A DNA stretch of 64,000 nucleotides, from assembly GCA_026122225.1 (NCBI GenBank), contig JANEZZ010001566.1:286001-350000 (forward strand). Reading direction: 5' to 3'. This DNA is from Heloderma charlesbogerti. Taxonomy: Eukaryota > Chordata > Lepidosauria > Squamata > Helodermatidae. Position 1 is the stretch's first letter, and each line of letters starts with the position of its first letter. Made by a program: the position numbers and the translations under genes. The notes under the pieces are model-generated. The model saw nothing but the letters and a program-made list of their open reading frames with translations, was not told the origin of the DNA and did not search any database. Positions 37,901-52,900 of the stretch are shown here, in pieces.

Positions 37901-40900
37901 TTAGATCAATCTTGAACCCAAATGTTCATATTTGGGGTTTTATTTGCTTTCCAGTGTTGAAGAATAATACACTGAGCTGTTAGTGTGTCCTCACTAAACC
38001 ATGTTGCATCTTTTACACCGAGTGAGATTTCCAGGACCGTGTTGATCCTGGTTAGGGACTCAATCCAGAAAGGCATCATTATTGAGCAACTCCATAATAT
38101 ACGTACCGGACTACCTGCAGACTGTTACACCTCCTACACTTATCCTCCTGTGAGATGACCAGGAGTTTGAACCATTCTCGCATTTAATGTGCCCTGTATA
38201 AAATCTTTCGCTATATAAGCTGCTACTTTTAAAAGGCAATTTGGCCAAAGCTAAGGCAATCAAATTTAGTAACTGATCAGAGAATCCACAACTTGGAGTG
38301 ATTTTTTGAACTTGAATTAATCAAGAACCTTTATACAGCAAGCAATCACGCCTTAGGGCTGGCCTGCAGAACTTGTGACCTACTACAATGCATGCAGTCC
38401 AACAGCCCTGTACTGTAATCTTCCAGGTGCTCAACCATCTTTATCTTTCCATTCCTAGGCAGAAAAGTACAGACTTTCCTTGACGCTAAGTTGACTGCCT
38501 TATTTGTGATTTTGTTTTTATTGTTTTTATTGTTCTTATTGTATTATGTTTTGTGTTTTACTTTTGTGTTTTATGTTTGTTGTACACCACCTTGGGAGGA
38601 TTTACCCTTAAAGGAAGGTTATAAATTGTTTAAAGAAAAGAAATATATGGGTCATTACTTATTTTCAGCTTGGTGATTCAGTAAATTGTACAGGCCTGCT
38701 TTAGCAATCATCTGCTGTGACCACACCAACTAATCAATCATAATAAATTGAACATTCATAGAGACTAAGCAACTTATAATAGCTAATTATTGGTTGAGAC
38801 CAATTACACCAACTGGACAGAAGCCATTTCTCAGAGGCATATTTATTTGACGGGAAGAGCAATCCTAGTACCCAGATCCACCTAGGGATGGGATGAGATG
38901 AGAAGGAGTGGAAGCATCCTGCCACTGACAGAGAGTTCTGCAGGGTGTGTGCATGCGTGCGCGTACTATTTCTGCCTTGGTAGACCAGTTCTTCAAGTGG
39001 AAAGCTATCACCAGCTGTGTTCCAGCTGCAGTATTCTGATTTCTTGAGTATGCTAGCATGGAGCTGGTGCAGCTAATCCCACTGGCCCCCCATCGCTTTC
39101 AAGGGGGGAATTTAAAATAAAAGATCTGGTGGGCTAAGAAGCTTGGGAAACGCCTCCCACCCCACCCTTTCTGGCATGAGCCAGCAGGTCTTCAGATGAG
39201 GCAGTAGATCTGCCACTGCACTTCTCCCTGACGCCGCTTAGGGTTACACTGTCAGAAGGAAACCTGCACAGCAGCTGTCTTTCAGCACATAAATGGAAAA
39301 GCAGGAAGCAGCTCCAACATTCCAAAGTCGAAACCTGGCTGTCCTCACTGCATAACCTGCTGCAAAGTATATGGACGAGCAGGGGGACGAGCAGGGGGAC
39401 GAGCAGGGGGACGAGCAGGGGGACGAGCAGGGGACGAGCAGGGGACGAGCACAGAATGAAGCTATTTCTTAGATGGGCTACAAGAACTAAATTTGTTTCA
39501 GGAATGCACCAGATACCCCAAGTAAGCACCATATGGACAAGCCCTAAATATGAATGCTTGCGCTTACCTCTTCATTCTCAAACATGACCCTACGCGAGGA
39601 AAAAGGAGATGGCTCTGGTCTTCTAAGATCACACACATCCTTCAGGGAATGACATCCTCCCTCCTCTTCCTCTTGAAAATGACCATCAACTTCCTCTTCA
39701 TCCTCAGGAGCTATCCTTTCCAGAATGGAGTGCACCGCAAGGGGGTTTATTTTTAGTACAATCCTAATATTCAAACAAGAGAAGGAAATTCCAGAAATAG
39801 TTACACACCTTTCATGGAAAGGAGAAGTATTTGAAAAAGGTTCTACAACAGCCATTTCAGGCACAAAAAATGTGCCTTTACATTTAATATATATTTATAC
39901 CCATATATGTGCTATAAAATATGGGATATTTGTGTCAAACACAAGTAGCCAACTGCCTCAACCCTCTGCATTTCTGAACCCTGGCTGAGGAAGATCTGTC
40001 TACTAGGCAGCACTAATGCACTAAAGTGAGGGTGATGATAAAACTGGTAGTACGAAAAAAAAAATACTGATAATGATGGCAACAGTAGCTTTAGTTATGT
40101 AAATCTTAATAGCCCAAAATCTGTACCATGGTAGTTATGAAGTCTGGGATCATGCTCAATTTGTAAGACCTCCTCCTTTTCTGGTACTGTTGCTGAGTGT
40201 TGTCACTTCATCCCTGACATTTAATATGCTTTCCAAAGTAGAAAAAGAAGTCACATCCAAGCTACAACTAGCGGTCAAAAAAAGACCACTTTCAGAAACC
40301 ATTCCCAATATCAAGAGTACTTAATTTCCCTTGCCAGCATGCCCTGGATTATAATCATCTCTGCTCAAACAATATGGTTTTCCAGCAGAAGAACATTTTA
40401 AGAAGCCAGAATATATGCAGAGAAGCAATACCATGGACAATGTCTGATCATAGACCAAAGTTCTAAGAATGAAAGTGGCAGACCAAATATCTTGCTTTAC
40501 CGTGGCCAGTCAAAGTTGTCTGATGAAATCATCTCTCCAACTACACCACTGGAAACTTGAAAGAACTGTACAGCCGATTCCTCCTTGCTTTCTTCAAATG
40601 ACCCTATAGTGGAACCAAAAAAGATTCTGTTGGATGTGCCTGCAATTAATTGTATAACCACAGTACATTATGAACTGAGTTTAAACTATTTTAAAATCTG
40701 TATTTTTTCAGTCTTTGCATTCAGCAGTGACCCAAAAGCAGTCTCTCTGAAACCATTTTCCTTATCTATAAGACAGAATGGAAGAGTAGCTACTCCTTAG
40801 CTTTGAAAATAATTTATCTAGTGACCTACTCTATGTATCAAAAGTTAGACTGGTCAATCAAGAACAAAGATCCAATCCAAACCCATCTTATTTATTTATT

Positions 40901-43900
40901 TATTAAATTTATTAATCGCCCATCTGACTGGTCACCCAGCCACTCTGGGCGATGTACAACCCACCATAAAACAATTTAAAACAATAAAATTCTACCATAA
41001 TTTTTTTTTAAAATACCCTAACCCACCCCAAATACCTGCCTGAACAACCACATTTTTAATGCACAACGGAAGCTCATTAAAGAGGGGGCATGACAGAGTT
41101 CCCTAGGGAGGGAGTTCCACAGAGTGGGGGCCACCACAGAAAAGGCCCTCTTCCTCGTCCCCACCAGTCTAGCTGTCCTGGCTGATGGGACAGAGAGAAG
41201 GCCATCTGAGGCTGATCTTGTTAAGCGGCCTGTCTGGTGTTGCTGGAGGCGCTCCTTAAGATAGGCTGGGCCGGAACCATATAGGGCTTTAAAGGTCAAA
41301 ACCAACACCTTGAATTTGGCCCGGAAAACAACTGGTAACCAGTGCAACTCCTTCAGCACTGGAGTGATGCGATCTCGCCAGCGGCTGCCTTTAATCAGGC
41401 GAGCCGCCGCGTTCTGTACCAGCTGCAGCTTCCGAACCGTCTTCAAGGGTAACCCCACGTAGAGCGCATTACAGTAGTCTAAATGAGAGGAGACCAGGGC
41501 ATGTACTACCGATGGGAGCAGATGGTCAGGAAGGAAGGGGCGCAGCCGCCGTATCAGATGGAGTTGATACAGCGCTGTCCGGCTCACAGCTGACACCTGA
41601 GCCTCCATGGACAGCTGGGAGTCCAAAATGACCCCCAGGCTGCGGACCTGGTCTTTCAAGGGTAGCCGTACCCCATTCAACACCAGGTCAACATCCCCCA
41701 GCCTCCTCTTGTCTCCCACCAAATGTACCTCGGTCTTGTCAGGGTTGAGCTTCAGCTTATTCCTCCCCATCCAGCCACTCACAGTCTCCAGACATTTGGA
41801 CAGGGATTCTACGGCCAACCTTGGTGAAGATTTGAACGAGAGGTAGAGCTGCGTGTCATCCGTATATTGATGACACTGCACCCCAAACCTCCTGATGATA
41901 GCCCCCAGTGGCTTCACATAGATGTTAAATAGCATCGGGGAGAGGATGGAACCCTGTGGCACCCCACAAGTAAGTGGCCAGGGGTCCGAAACCTCCTCTC
42001 CCAGTGCTACCCTCTGGTACCGGCCGGAGAGGAAGGACCGGAACCACCGCAATACAGTGTCTCCAATGCCCAACCCCTCCAGGCGGTCCAGGAGGATACC
42101 GTGGTCAACGGTATCAAAAGCCGCTGAGAGGTCGAGGAGAACAAGGAAGGAGCATTCACCCCTATCCAGAGCCCTCCTCATATCATCCACCAAGGTGACC
42201 AAGGCCGTTTCTGTCCCATGCCCAGGCCTGAAGCCCGACTGAAATGGGTCTAGATAATCAGTTTCTTCCAAGTGTGCCTTCAACTGCACCGCCACCACCC
42301 GCTCAATCACCTTGCCCCAAAATGGCAGATTTGAGACTGGGCAAAAGTTGTTCAGAACTTGAGGATCCAAGGAGGGCTTCTTTAAGAGCGGTCTTATCAC
42401 TGCCTCCTTGAGGGCTGATGGCATCACTCCCTCCTCAAGGGAGGCGTTCACCACCACCTTGATCCCCTCACCCAGTCTCTCTCTGCAGCTCATAATGAGC
42501 CAAGATGGGCAAGGATCAAGTAAGCAGGTGGTCGGCCTTACAGATGAAAGCACCTTGTCCACTTCATCAAGAGGAAGAAGCTGGAACCGATCCCACAAAA
42601 CCGGTTTGCCACAGGCCGCCTCTTGCTCACTAACTGTATCCACAGTGTGCAGAGTAACACACCTAATCTGATCAATTTTTTCTGCAAAGTGCCTTGCCAA
42701 AGCCTCACAGGAGGCCTTAGAATGCTCCAGTGGTTCCGGAGCCACAGGACCGACCAGGCTCCGGACCACTTGGAACAGCCTCCTGGGGCAGAACTCTGCA
42801 GACGCGATGGAGGCAGCATAATATTCCTTTTTTGCTGCCTTCACCACCACGTGATAAGCTGAAGATATAGCTCTAGCCCGTGTCTGATCGTCTTTGGAGC
42901 TAGACATCCGCCACCGGCACTCTAGCCGTCTCACCTCCTGTTTCAGAGCTCGTAACCGCGGATTGAACCATGGTGCAGTCCGAGCCCTGTTCAGGGGGAG
43001 AGGGCGTTTCGGAGCCACTCGATCTAATGCCCCAGTGATTGCGGCATTCCAGCCACCCACCAGGGTCTCGACCGAGTGGCTGTTGGCATGCCCCAGAGAA
43101 TCCCCAAGCACGTTCAGGAATCCATTTGGATCCATAAAACGCCTGGGGCGGACCATTTTAATGGGTCCTCCACCCCTGCGGAGGGGTTGTGGAACCGAGA
43201 AGTCCAACATCACCAGATAGTGATCTGACCATGAGAAGGGGGTGGTGGATATACCCCAGACTTCCAGATCACTCCCCGCTTCTCCAGAAACAAACACAAG
43301 GTCTAGTGCATGACCGGCTACATGGGTGGGCCCAGTTAGAATATGGTGCAGCTCCCAGGAGGCCATGGTCTCCATGAAGTCCCGAGGTGCTCCTGTGAGG
43401 ATGGCCTCCGAATGTACGTTGAAGTCCCCCAACACCAGTAAGTTAGGGGACTGTACACGCACATCAGAGACCACCTCAAGCACCTCGGCCAGGGAGTCAG
43501 TCGTGCAGCGGGGTGGACGGTACATGAGCAGAATCCCCAGACTGCCCTTCGGGCCCAACCTCCAGTACATGCACTCAGCAACCTTGGTCTCCCGGAGAGG
43601 GGGTCTGGTGAAGACCAAGGACTCTCGGTAGATAACAGCCACTCCCCCTCCCCGATTCCCAGCCCTCGGCTGCTGTGCATACGAAAATCCAGCTGGACAC
43701 ATGGCTGCAAAGGTTGGAGCAGTAGCCTCGGCCAGCCAGGTCTCCGTAATACATGCCAGGTCTGCACCCTCATCCCAGATCATGTCATGGATGAGGGAGG
43801 TTTTCTGGGTAACAGACCTGGCATTGCAGAGCAGCAAACGAAGGCCAGAAGATGGGGTCACGCCTCCCCCCGTCATCCTTTGGCTCTGGACAGGCCCGGA

Positions 43901-46900
43901 GCAGGGGACAGATACTACACATCTCTCCCTTGTTCCCCTTATCTGGCATGGCCTGCCCCTAGCGCTCCGCCAGTGCCTGCCGCCCAGCCTCGGTATGTTC
44001 TGGCCCCCAACACTCCCCCCACTGCCTCCATCAGGTGGACACATGCCCCCTCGCTCCCGCCTATCAGGGAGGCTATCCACCCCTAAAAACACAACAAAAT
44101 CCCCCCCAACAAAATAACAAACAAACAAACAAAACAATTAAAATCCCCTTAAAAATGCCAGGCAGGAGTCCACAGGGAAGGCCTGGTGGCGGTGGCGATA
44201 TGGGTGTGGTATCACACATCTTGTGATAGATGTGTATTTATCTAAAGTTCTAATAAAGTAAATCATAATTTGTGAGCAGCTTACTTATGTAAGGGGGCCA
44301 TATGTATGAAAATTCTGTCTGATGAAAGCCTTCACAGAAACTGAGTAAATAAATGGGTACCATGTATTAATAGGTCCCTCACATTTGCTGGGATCAACAC
44401 AGCTATAACCATCTACTGCAAATAGATGGTTTAAACTATCACTCACTGTGTATCTTACCAGTTAGTTCTTTAAAAGTGAGCTCTAATTTAACTTGCTCTG
44501 GAGTTGGCCCTCCTGTAAACTCAGTTTTGAACTCTATATCTGCAAATTCTAAGTGAAGAATTTCCTTCTGAAGCGATTTCTTAAACCAAGGTCCTCGTTC
44601 TGGGTCTGATCGCAGGTCAGGTATTGGGAAGCGAACTGAAAGCTTCAAAGCTGGTGCGGTCACTTGTACCGATACTTTGCAATTTGCAGGAGTACGTGAA
44701 TCATCCAGAAAAACTTCAGCAAAAGCCTTGTGCTAAAACAATTGCAAAGCAAGAAGAAAGGGGATTTTAAAAACATCAACAATTCTGAGGGTGGGGAAAA
44801 AAGTCCATGAACTGAAATGAGTTTATTGTAGTGGACAATAGTCAAAATTGTCTATCTCTCTTATGACTGCTACATACACAAATTAGCTGCTAAAATGAGT
44901 GTATCAAGAAAATATAATCTCAGCTATACAGCACACAGAGCAACTGCAAGTTCTTATTTTACTTATATCTACGACAGTTTACAAGCCACCCACTGCAACT
45001 TTTGTCCAAACTTACAGGAGTGTTCTAATAGGAGCCCCATTACTGCTTTTGCTCCATACTGCAGATACAGAGCAGAAGACATAAGTGGCTGGCCAAACAA
45101 GGTAGCTTTAGAGTAGGCTATCTACTCTACAACGTTTGATCCACTAAACTAAGAACAACCCACCACCATTTACCATTAGGGCCTCAATAAGCTTCCTGTT
45201 CTTGCTGCCTACCTTGGACTATAAGAACACTACGGATGCAAACATCCTACAACTCCCAGCATTCCACAGCCAGCGTGGCTGGCTAGTGAATGCTGGGAGT
45301 TGTAGGACTTTTCCTGTCTAAACAAACATAGGATTGTGCCCTAAATTGCTGCAACCATCTCTTGGGCTTTCCCACCATATGCACCAAGCATAATCCCCCA
45401 CCCCAGTAAGCAGGGACACCTTAAACAAAAGTTGGGCACTATTCTTGGTAGTTTTTTTTTTTAAACTAAATCCTATCCCATCTCCAGCTGCAGTGTTTTC
45501 TCCTCTATAAATTGTAGAACAAAAGACTGAATGTTGGTCAAAAAGCCCTGTGTGCAAGCAGAAAGCACTTCTGAATGTTTGCCCCATGTGGCAGTGTCTC
45601 CCTGCTACATTTCCCCACTCCCACACTGGCCACATCTCAAACAGTTCTGGATGTGCTGCAGCACTCAGGAAAATTTTTTACAGGGATCCAAGTGCTACAG
45701 TTGGTATGTAAATGGCTGTTCAGGTTCCAGTTAATAGATATAATTTAGCTGAAATTATAGAAAAGGTTAGTATTTTTAATGCTTTGTTATATATCTGATG
45801 CATTTTTAACAGTATATGTTGTTCAGTATATGAAAATGAACAAGTGAATAAAAATGAAGGAGCAGTATCGTATTTGGCACTCGCGCCAACATAAATTATG
45901 TTGAACTAGCATAAGCTGTCTCTGGCACAATGGCCATAGCATCAGTTGGCACAACAGGTTTCCCCAGAAAAGTGTCACGCTAATAAACACAATTGCTGTT
46001 ATGCTAGACATAGCTTACGCAAGTGCAATGTATTTTGCACTAGTGCCAAATAGGATACTGCCTATAGTTTATATCAAACAGTTGTTCGACCTCAGGCCTG
46101 GTTCACATTACAGATCAAATACCGCTGATAAAATGTGTGTTTCGCCTCACCTCCCAATGCTTTTCAAAAGAGTTAGTACACATATTCAGGAGCAAGTACT
46201 CAAGTGTCAAGTCATCAGCTGGGAGAACATATTACAATTACATGAACATGTAAACCAGCTAGTAAGTGTATCAGTACAGAAAAGCTGCAACAAAGCAAAC
46301 ATTTTCTTCGTGTTTTCTATCAGTGACAAAAACATTAGCAGTATGCAAAAAAAACATTATCATCATCTGCTTACCAGGCTAATGTGTTTGTTGTATGAGG
46401 TGTACATGTGTGATGCCATCATCTCCACCGTGGTTAACTTTTGTGGCTGAAGCAACGAATTTAGTCTGTCCACAATGCTGATATCCAATTCACAAAATGC
46501 TGGGCTCAGCTTGATTTGTAAATCTGCTTTCTGGGGAACAGAGCTCAGTCTCCCTTGGGTACCCTGTTATAAAAGTACACCAGAAGTCTTAATACTGTCT
46601 ACACAGCTACATAAAATTTAGTATAAAAGTGTATTTAATCTTTCCAACTCTACCTGAGGCCCTTTGTTATCCGAGTGCTTGTAATGGAGGTGAAGGCATG
46701 GGAGAGGGTGCAACTTGCTTCCTTGTTTTTCAGAGTTAAACATTAGCAGCTTTAAAAAAAGCAGTAAAACTATTAAAAGACATAATTAAGAGAGACTACA
46801 CTGATTAGAGAGGAAAAAAAATATATTTGCTAAATAAGGACCCCTGCTTAAATTTCTTTCTCCATCAGATGATATTTGGCCAAGCAGCGGGCCAATCCAT

Positions 46901-49900
46901 CAAACAGACCTTTGGGGTCCTCCTCCCATTTTATGCACTGTCTAGGTAAACTTGCAGCAATGCAACATTGGTATCACCAAGATGCTACCTCTCTTGACAT
47001 CCCAAAATGATCGAGACTATGGAGCCCCAGGAAATTTAAAGGAAGGAGAAGAATTAATCCAGCAAAATCAGAGCTCTTCTGACCATGTTCTGATTAGTGG
47101 GGCTAGGAGAACCTTGGCTAACATGGAATAATACTGGAGCACTCTGCACTGGGGACTTCCATTACCACTAATGACATCATTGACAGCAAGAAGTATGATG
47201 TCTTCTTGGAGCCACCTTTTTAAAATACCATGGATGAAAATATATATAATTTTCAGCTGAGAAGGGAACTCTTGTTGGTCTGGAGTACTTCTTCAGCCAC
47301 TCCTTCATTATCGGAATGTGGGCTGACCACAAATTCCACAAGCATGTACTTACAGGAACAAAGTGAATGAATTACAAAAGCTAGTGATGTATGGCATCAT
47401 TCCACTATTACCTGTAACACTGTAAAAGTCTTTCATCTCAGAACCAGATAGCCAACTGTGAAGTTAAATTTCCAAACCAAACTAAAGTTGCTCCAGAAAT
47501 CCAATTATCTCAGTAACCATTCCTATACACATTTACCCAAAGAACTCAGTATACTTATAAGCAAATATACTAAGATAGACTTAACAGTTATTAGACTGTT
47601 AAGGATGAAATCCAACATCTCACTAGCGGATATCAGCTAGTGAGATAAGACTTTCTTCCTCTCTCCTCCTCCCAGCAGCACTCTGTGCCACCATAAAATA
47701 TGCTCTGGAGAGTTTCCTAGCCCTCCTGAGCAGTTCTTAAGGGAGTGCGAGGTGGCAAGGGGAAATTGTCCCTCCCAGTTCTGCTGACAGAACTGCTTCC
47801 ATGAGTGGAACAGCAACACTGGATCCACCCCTAAGAGTTTTCTCAATGTATTTCAATTGCTTACATTAACTAGGTCTATGGATTTTACCTCTGTGTAGTG
47901 AGGTATTTCAGAATGAGAGTCTGTAGAAAAAAGGCATTCCAAAAGTTCCATTTGTCCAATAGATAAATCTGTACTCAAACAACGGGAGGCCGATCGCTGT
48001 CTTTGTTCATAGGACACTTTGATGCCTGTACCTATAAATCTATGGTGAGAAACTAAAGGTGTAAAATGTGCATAAACTGAACCCCTGGAATCATTCTGCA
48101 CTGACAATAGCTTAAAATGATGTGGAAATACATCATTTATTTATTTATTTATTTATTTATTGCATTTATATCCCATCAGATAATTAAATTGCAAATGTCA
48201 CTAAAAAACCCCAAAATTAAAAAAGACAAGTTTTGCTATGCTATTCCAACATGTTACTCCTTAATTCATTGCAGAACATACAAACATAGACCAGGTATAA
48301 CATAAAGCAAAGGTAGGCAACCAGGTGCCCTCCAGATGTTTTGGAACTTTGCCCACTAAAGAAAACTTCCCATAACTCCTGAGCATTGGCCATGCTGGGA
48401 GTTATCATCCAAAGTATCTGGAGGGCATCAGGTTGCCAACTCTTGCTATAAAGTGATGAGCAAGGATATGACTTCCTAGCTGCCCTAGAAAACACATTCT
48501 ACCACCTAATGTTTAGGATAGTGAAGGCACACAAAGACACTATCAGAGCCTGCTCCAGCTGAACCTCCCCTCCCCTCCAGGCCAGCTGACACCAACAGCC
48601 TTGTGGGAAGGATCCTGATGAATATTTGTATTTCGAAATTGTTTTATTGTGATTTTATTAATGCATTTTGTTTTTACTTGTAAGCTGCCTGGGAAGTACT
48701 TGTATTCTTAGAGTGCAATCCTATTGGATCCGCCCTTGATACTCATAAGCCCCCAAACTTGAAGGCTTATCAGTATCCAAAGCAGAGGGGGAGGCGAATT
48801 GCACCTCCCATGCTGCAGTTGAGCTAGATGGGCGTTTTCCCCTGTCTAGCATAGGCTTTGGGGGGGGGGGGGAGGCTGGGGAAGGATGGGGATATGGCGT
48901 GAGCCACCCCCTTCCCACCCACCAGCACGTCCCATTTCCCTCCTCTCTGAGCTTGCGTTTGGAAGCTTATAGAGACAGCTGGCACAGTTCTCTGTGCCGG
49001 CTGTGAGGGATGGGGGAGGAGGCAGGGAGCTCGGACTCCTGGGTCCGAGACTAGAGCACCCTCCACCTCAGGAAAGGTTTTTAATTCTTTTTTCATAGAA
49101 ATCTTGAAGTAAGGATACCAGAGAGTATCCCAAATGCATTTTTTTTTAATCAGTCTTGACAAGTGTGCAGGCATGAATGCCCACTGCTAGGAATTTTGCA
49201 AAATTTTCCTCTGCTTTACTGCTCTGCCTTGAAATTTGCACATTTTTAGCAATCTGCCTCACTTGTCTGCCTTGAAATTTGCAAGTCTCTACCGACTGAG
49301 TCCCCACTCAGATGAGTAAGAAAAGTTGTACCTAAGGTGATCATGTGAACAAGCCTTTGCAAATACTTCCCGGAGGGACAGAAAATCTTCTGTTGGAAAC
49401 TGAACCTGATCAACCTTTTCTATCCGGGTAAAAAAGTCCTGTGCCATTGGCGTCAGTGGACTAGCATTTAGTGATGTTTCAGGTGGTGGTAGAGGATCAA
49501 TATGAAGCACTGAGACTGAGAAAGCACCCACTGCTAGTCTAAAAAGAAGTTCAGGCCTAGATTCATCCACTGAGACAGATCTGGATGGAAGAGCTGAAAT
49601 GAGATGAGAGTTAATACCGTTTAAAGTAATTTCCATAGTATGTCTTCATAAATACACAGCATGCCATTTAAACAATTTTAATTAGTACAAAAATAGAAAA
49701 ACTAGAAAATTCTACAAGGACGCTTTTGTACAATTCCAGCCAAATCTCTGTTTAACTCATAAAATGCTCTTATTTACAGAAATCCATTTTGGCGGAAATT
49801 ATTCCCATTTACAGAAATATTACTGCCCACATAAGGTGGATTTCTAATATGTCCAGCTCTCCTCACAGATGAAATGGGAGATTATTCAGCCAAATGTTTC

Positions 49901-52900
49901 ATATGCTTATGAGACACAACAAAAAGACACTGAAACAATAAAAAAACCCAGGAAAAGCATGGTGTAACACAAGGGGGCACCCTTGGATTCAAATCCTCAC
50001 TCTGGCATAAAGGACACAAGGTGACTTTGGAACAGTCATTCTCTCTCAGCCTAATCTACCTCACATGGTTGTTTTGTGGCTACAATGGTGTGAAGGACAT
50101 AAGAACTATGCATGCCACATGAGCTCCTTGGCACAAAGGCCAAATTAAAAAAAAATGATAGAAGGACATACGTAAACAAAGGGCAAATAAAATATTCAGT
50201 ATGAAATACATAATCAATATGGTTACTGATGAAATACACACATAAATATGAAACGTCAGTGGCTAGTTATCTTCTCGGTACATAAGAAAAGACCACTGTG
50301 TGATACCGAATTCTATGCTATGTTAAGAAAAAGCCCGAACAGCAAGACATGCTGAGAAAACAACTCCCCCTTATCTACTTACCAGTCCTTTGTAATGGAG
50401 CTGGGTGAACTACACTGGGTGCAAATGATGAACCTCTTACTTGTGGTGGTTCTGGCTTGTTTTGATCGAGAAAATCTCCCCACATTGGTTGCTGCTAAAA
50501 TAAAAATACAGCCAGTGTTATATTTGTATAACACATAACATCTATGTAATATAAGTGAAAACATTAAGATCTCTTTGGTATGCACTGTCTTGTCATATTA
50601 TTGTTATGGTGTGCCCATCAACAGTGGCTTGTTTTGTGGTTCTGCTATTTCCATGTTTGTTTATTTAAAAGCCCAGCCACCGCTACCACCCATAGGTGGC
50701 TATGTTTTGCCTGTAGGGAGGTTATCTTGCCCTTTCTTATTATTTATATAGTGCCATCAATGTGCATGATTCTTACAGGATACAAAAGAGACAGCTCCTG
50801 CCCCAAGGAGCTTACAGTCCAAATCTGACATAGGAAAAAAAGAGGAAGGAGAGGAAAGTAGAGGCAGCGTAAACAAGGTAAGAATGTTCAATTAATTAAG
50901 TTATACATACTTAGGCTTACTTGCAGCATGGCATGGGAACTAGGGGGTTGTGTCCAAACCTTGATAGAAAAGGTTGTTTTAGAACTGTAGAGGAGAAGAT
51001 GCAAGTCCTTACTAGTGATAATCTTCTGCTTCATACATGCATCTAAAGTAGTAGGTGCACATATAGAATAGAAGATCACACATCATGGCACTAAAAACAA
51101 TTCCTGGGACTAAGTCCTGGCTAAAATATAAAGTTGATTTTATAAAGGGAGGTCTAACAGTTTGTCTAGAAAATTTTCTGTACAACGTGTAAATCCTTAG
51201 TCAACTTCAAAGCCATGTAAATTTTGAGGTGACTTTAGGTTTTGAGATTTTAATACCTGGATATACACGGTTTATGCTACATGCATGTATGAAATAGATT
51301 GCACATGAAACTTGCTATCGCTGATTCCATCACCAAATGAAAACATTCTGAACAACATATACTCCAGAGGACTGGAAATATTAAACCTTGGAGATTTGAG
51401 GATGGATATTAACTGGCCATCAACAAAAGCACTGCATTTCTGTTATCATAATTAACACACTGATATGGCCAATGATAAGGTTCATTTGCAACTGCAACAG
51501 GACAGGGTAGGCAGCACATGGCCTGTGGGCTGCATTTGGTCAAAGTTTTCCCCCTGAACCCCTGTGGGGGCTTTGCTTCTTTCTAAAAGAAATGTTGCTT
51601 CCTTCATCTGTGTGATGCCCAACTAAGACTTAATAGGTCTTAGAATACCAGGACATGTCCATTGGTTGGGAGAGGGAGACAAGTTGGTTCTTGTTCAAAC
51701 AGCATGTCATTAAATATAGGTCTTGTCAATGCCTGCAATTTTGCTCAGCTGTAAACCAAGTTTTTCTAGTGGCAATTTCTTGGTAGCAATGTTAAAATCT
51801 CACCACAGCACTGGGCATACTATCACCACAGCAAATTATGATAGAGCCACATAATTATGTTTAGCCCCCAGGCCAATGATTCAATCCACTGGTAGTGCTT
51901 TCACTGAGGTACTGCTAATTTAACATCCTCCTATGACTGACACTTACTAGGATATCAGTTGAAGGTTATGAAACTGAATCTCAACATCAGAACACCCCCC
52001 CCACACACACACACACACACCCTCATTACTCAAAGACGAAACACTTAAAGAACATACCACTGTAGCACCAAGCGGAGATCCTGCTGGAGTAGTAGTGTAT
52101 GTACTAGATAAAGTAAGATCTAAATCCATTGTTGGTGGGTCTCCAAGAGGTGGCAAAGAGGAAAGGCTGTGAGACATCTCCATGTCTGCCATTGAAAAGA
52201 AAACTTCTTCTTCTAAGAAAACAAGATAGATCGTCTATGGTTTTGTTTGCACTGAGAACAATTAATATCAACTAAAATACACAAAAGTCAACCATCATTT
52301 TAGGAAAACCCATAGGTTTTTAGTCTATAACTTTTATTTATAGGTCATATGACTAAGCAATAGCATATTGACTATGGTTATGAAATCTCGTGTGTGAAGA
52401 TTCAATACAGGAACCAACATTTAGTAAAGTCGGTTCAAGTGTTACATAATAACGGGCACTCATTCTCATTACATCCAAACACAGCCGTAACAATTAACCA
52501 TTGTTAAGGCTAGTTTGGGAAGAATGTGGAGCATTAATGCGAGAGAGAAGGAACACTATTTTCTTTACTGCTTGCAGTTTATATGTTTGAATTATTATTT
52601 TTAGACATTTTTATCTGTACAAGACAAAAAGCAGGATAGAAAACTTCAAAATAAATACACAATCCAATGGCCAGATCCCAATCCCTTAAGGCAGCCTTCT
52701 GTTTGCACTGTAAGATTTTTGTAAGATTTCCATAAATCTACATGTCAAATAGTTGAATGCAACAATATGTGCATTTGACCTAGAATTCAAAATATATAGG
52801 AAATCAAAGGTTTGCATGAGTTCATCTGAAGGGACATTACAGTGGCATCAGGAAGAACACTGGGGCAACCCTTTAGGGGGTTTGGTGCAATAGCTGCCTG

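Noticed and set aside
39134..39532. 132-codon minus-strand frame with repeated PLLV
   Set aside because: The repeated part is the 12-bp minisatellite; no other protein feature is present.
41607..44226. Many plus-strand frames between 41.6 and 44.2 kb
   Set aside because: Shadows of the L2-group reading frame on the minus strand, favoured by its GC-rich codons.
48040..48107. Upstream extension of ATG2B exon 12 ([17 protein letters not shown])
   Set aside because: The frame is open, but using the earlier acceptor breaks phase with exon 11. The CCATAG acceptor at 48040 gives the correct join.
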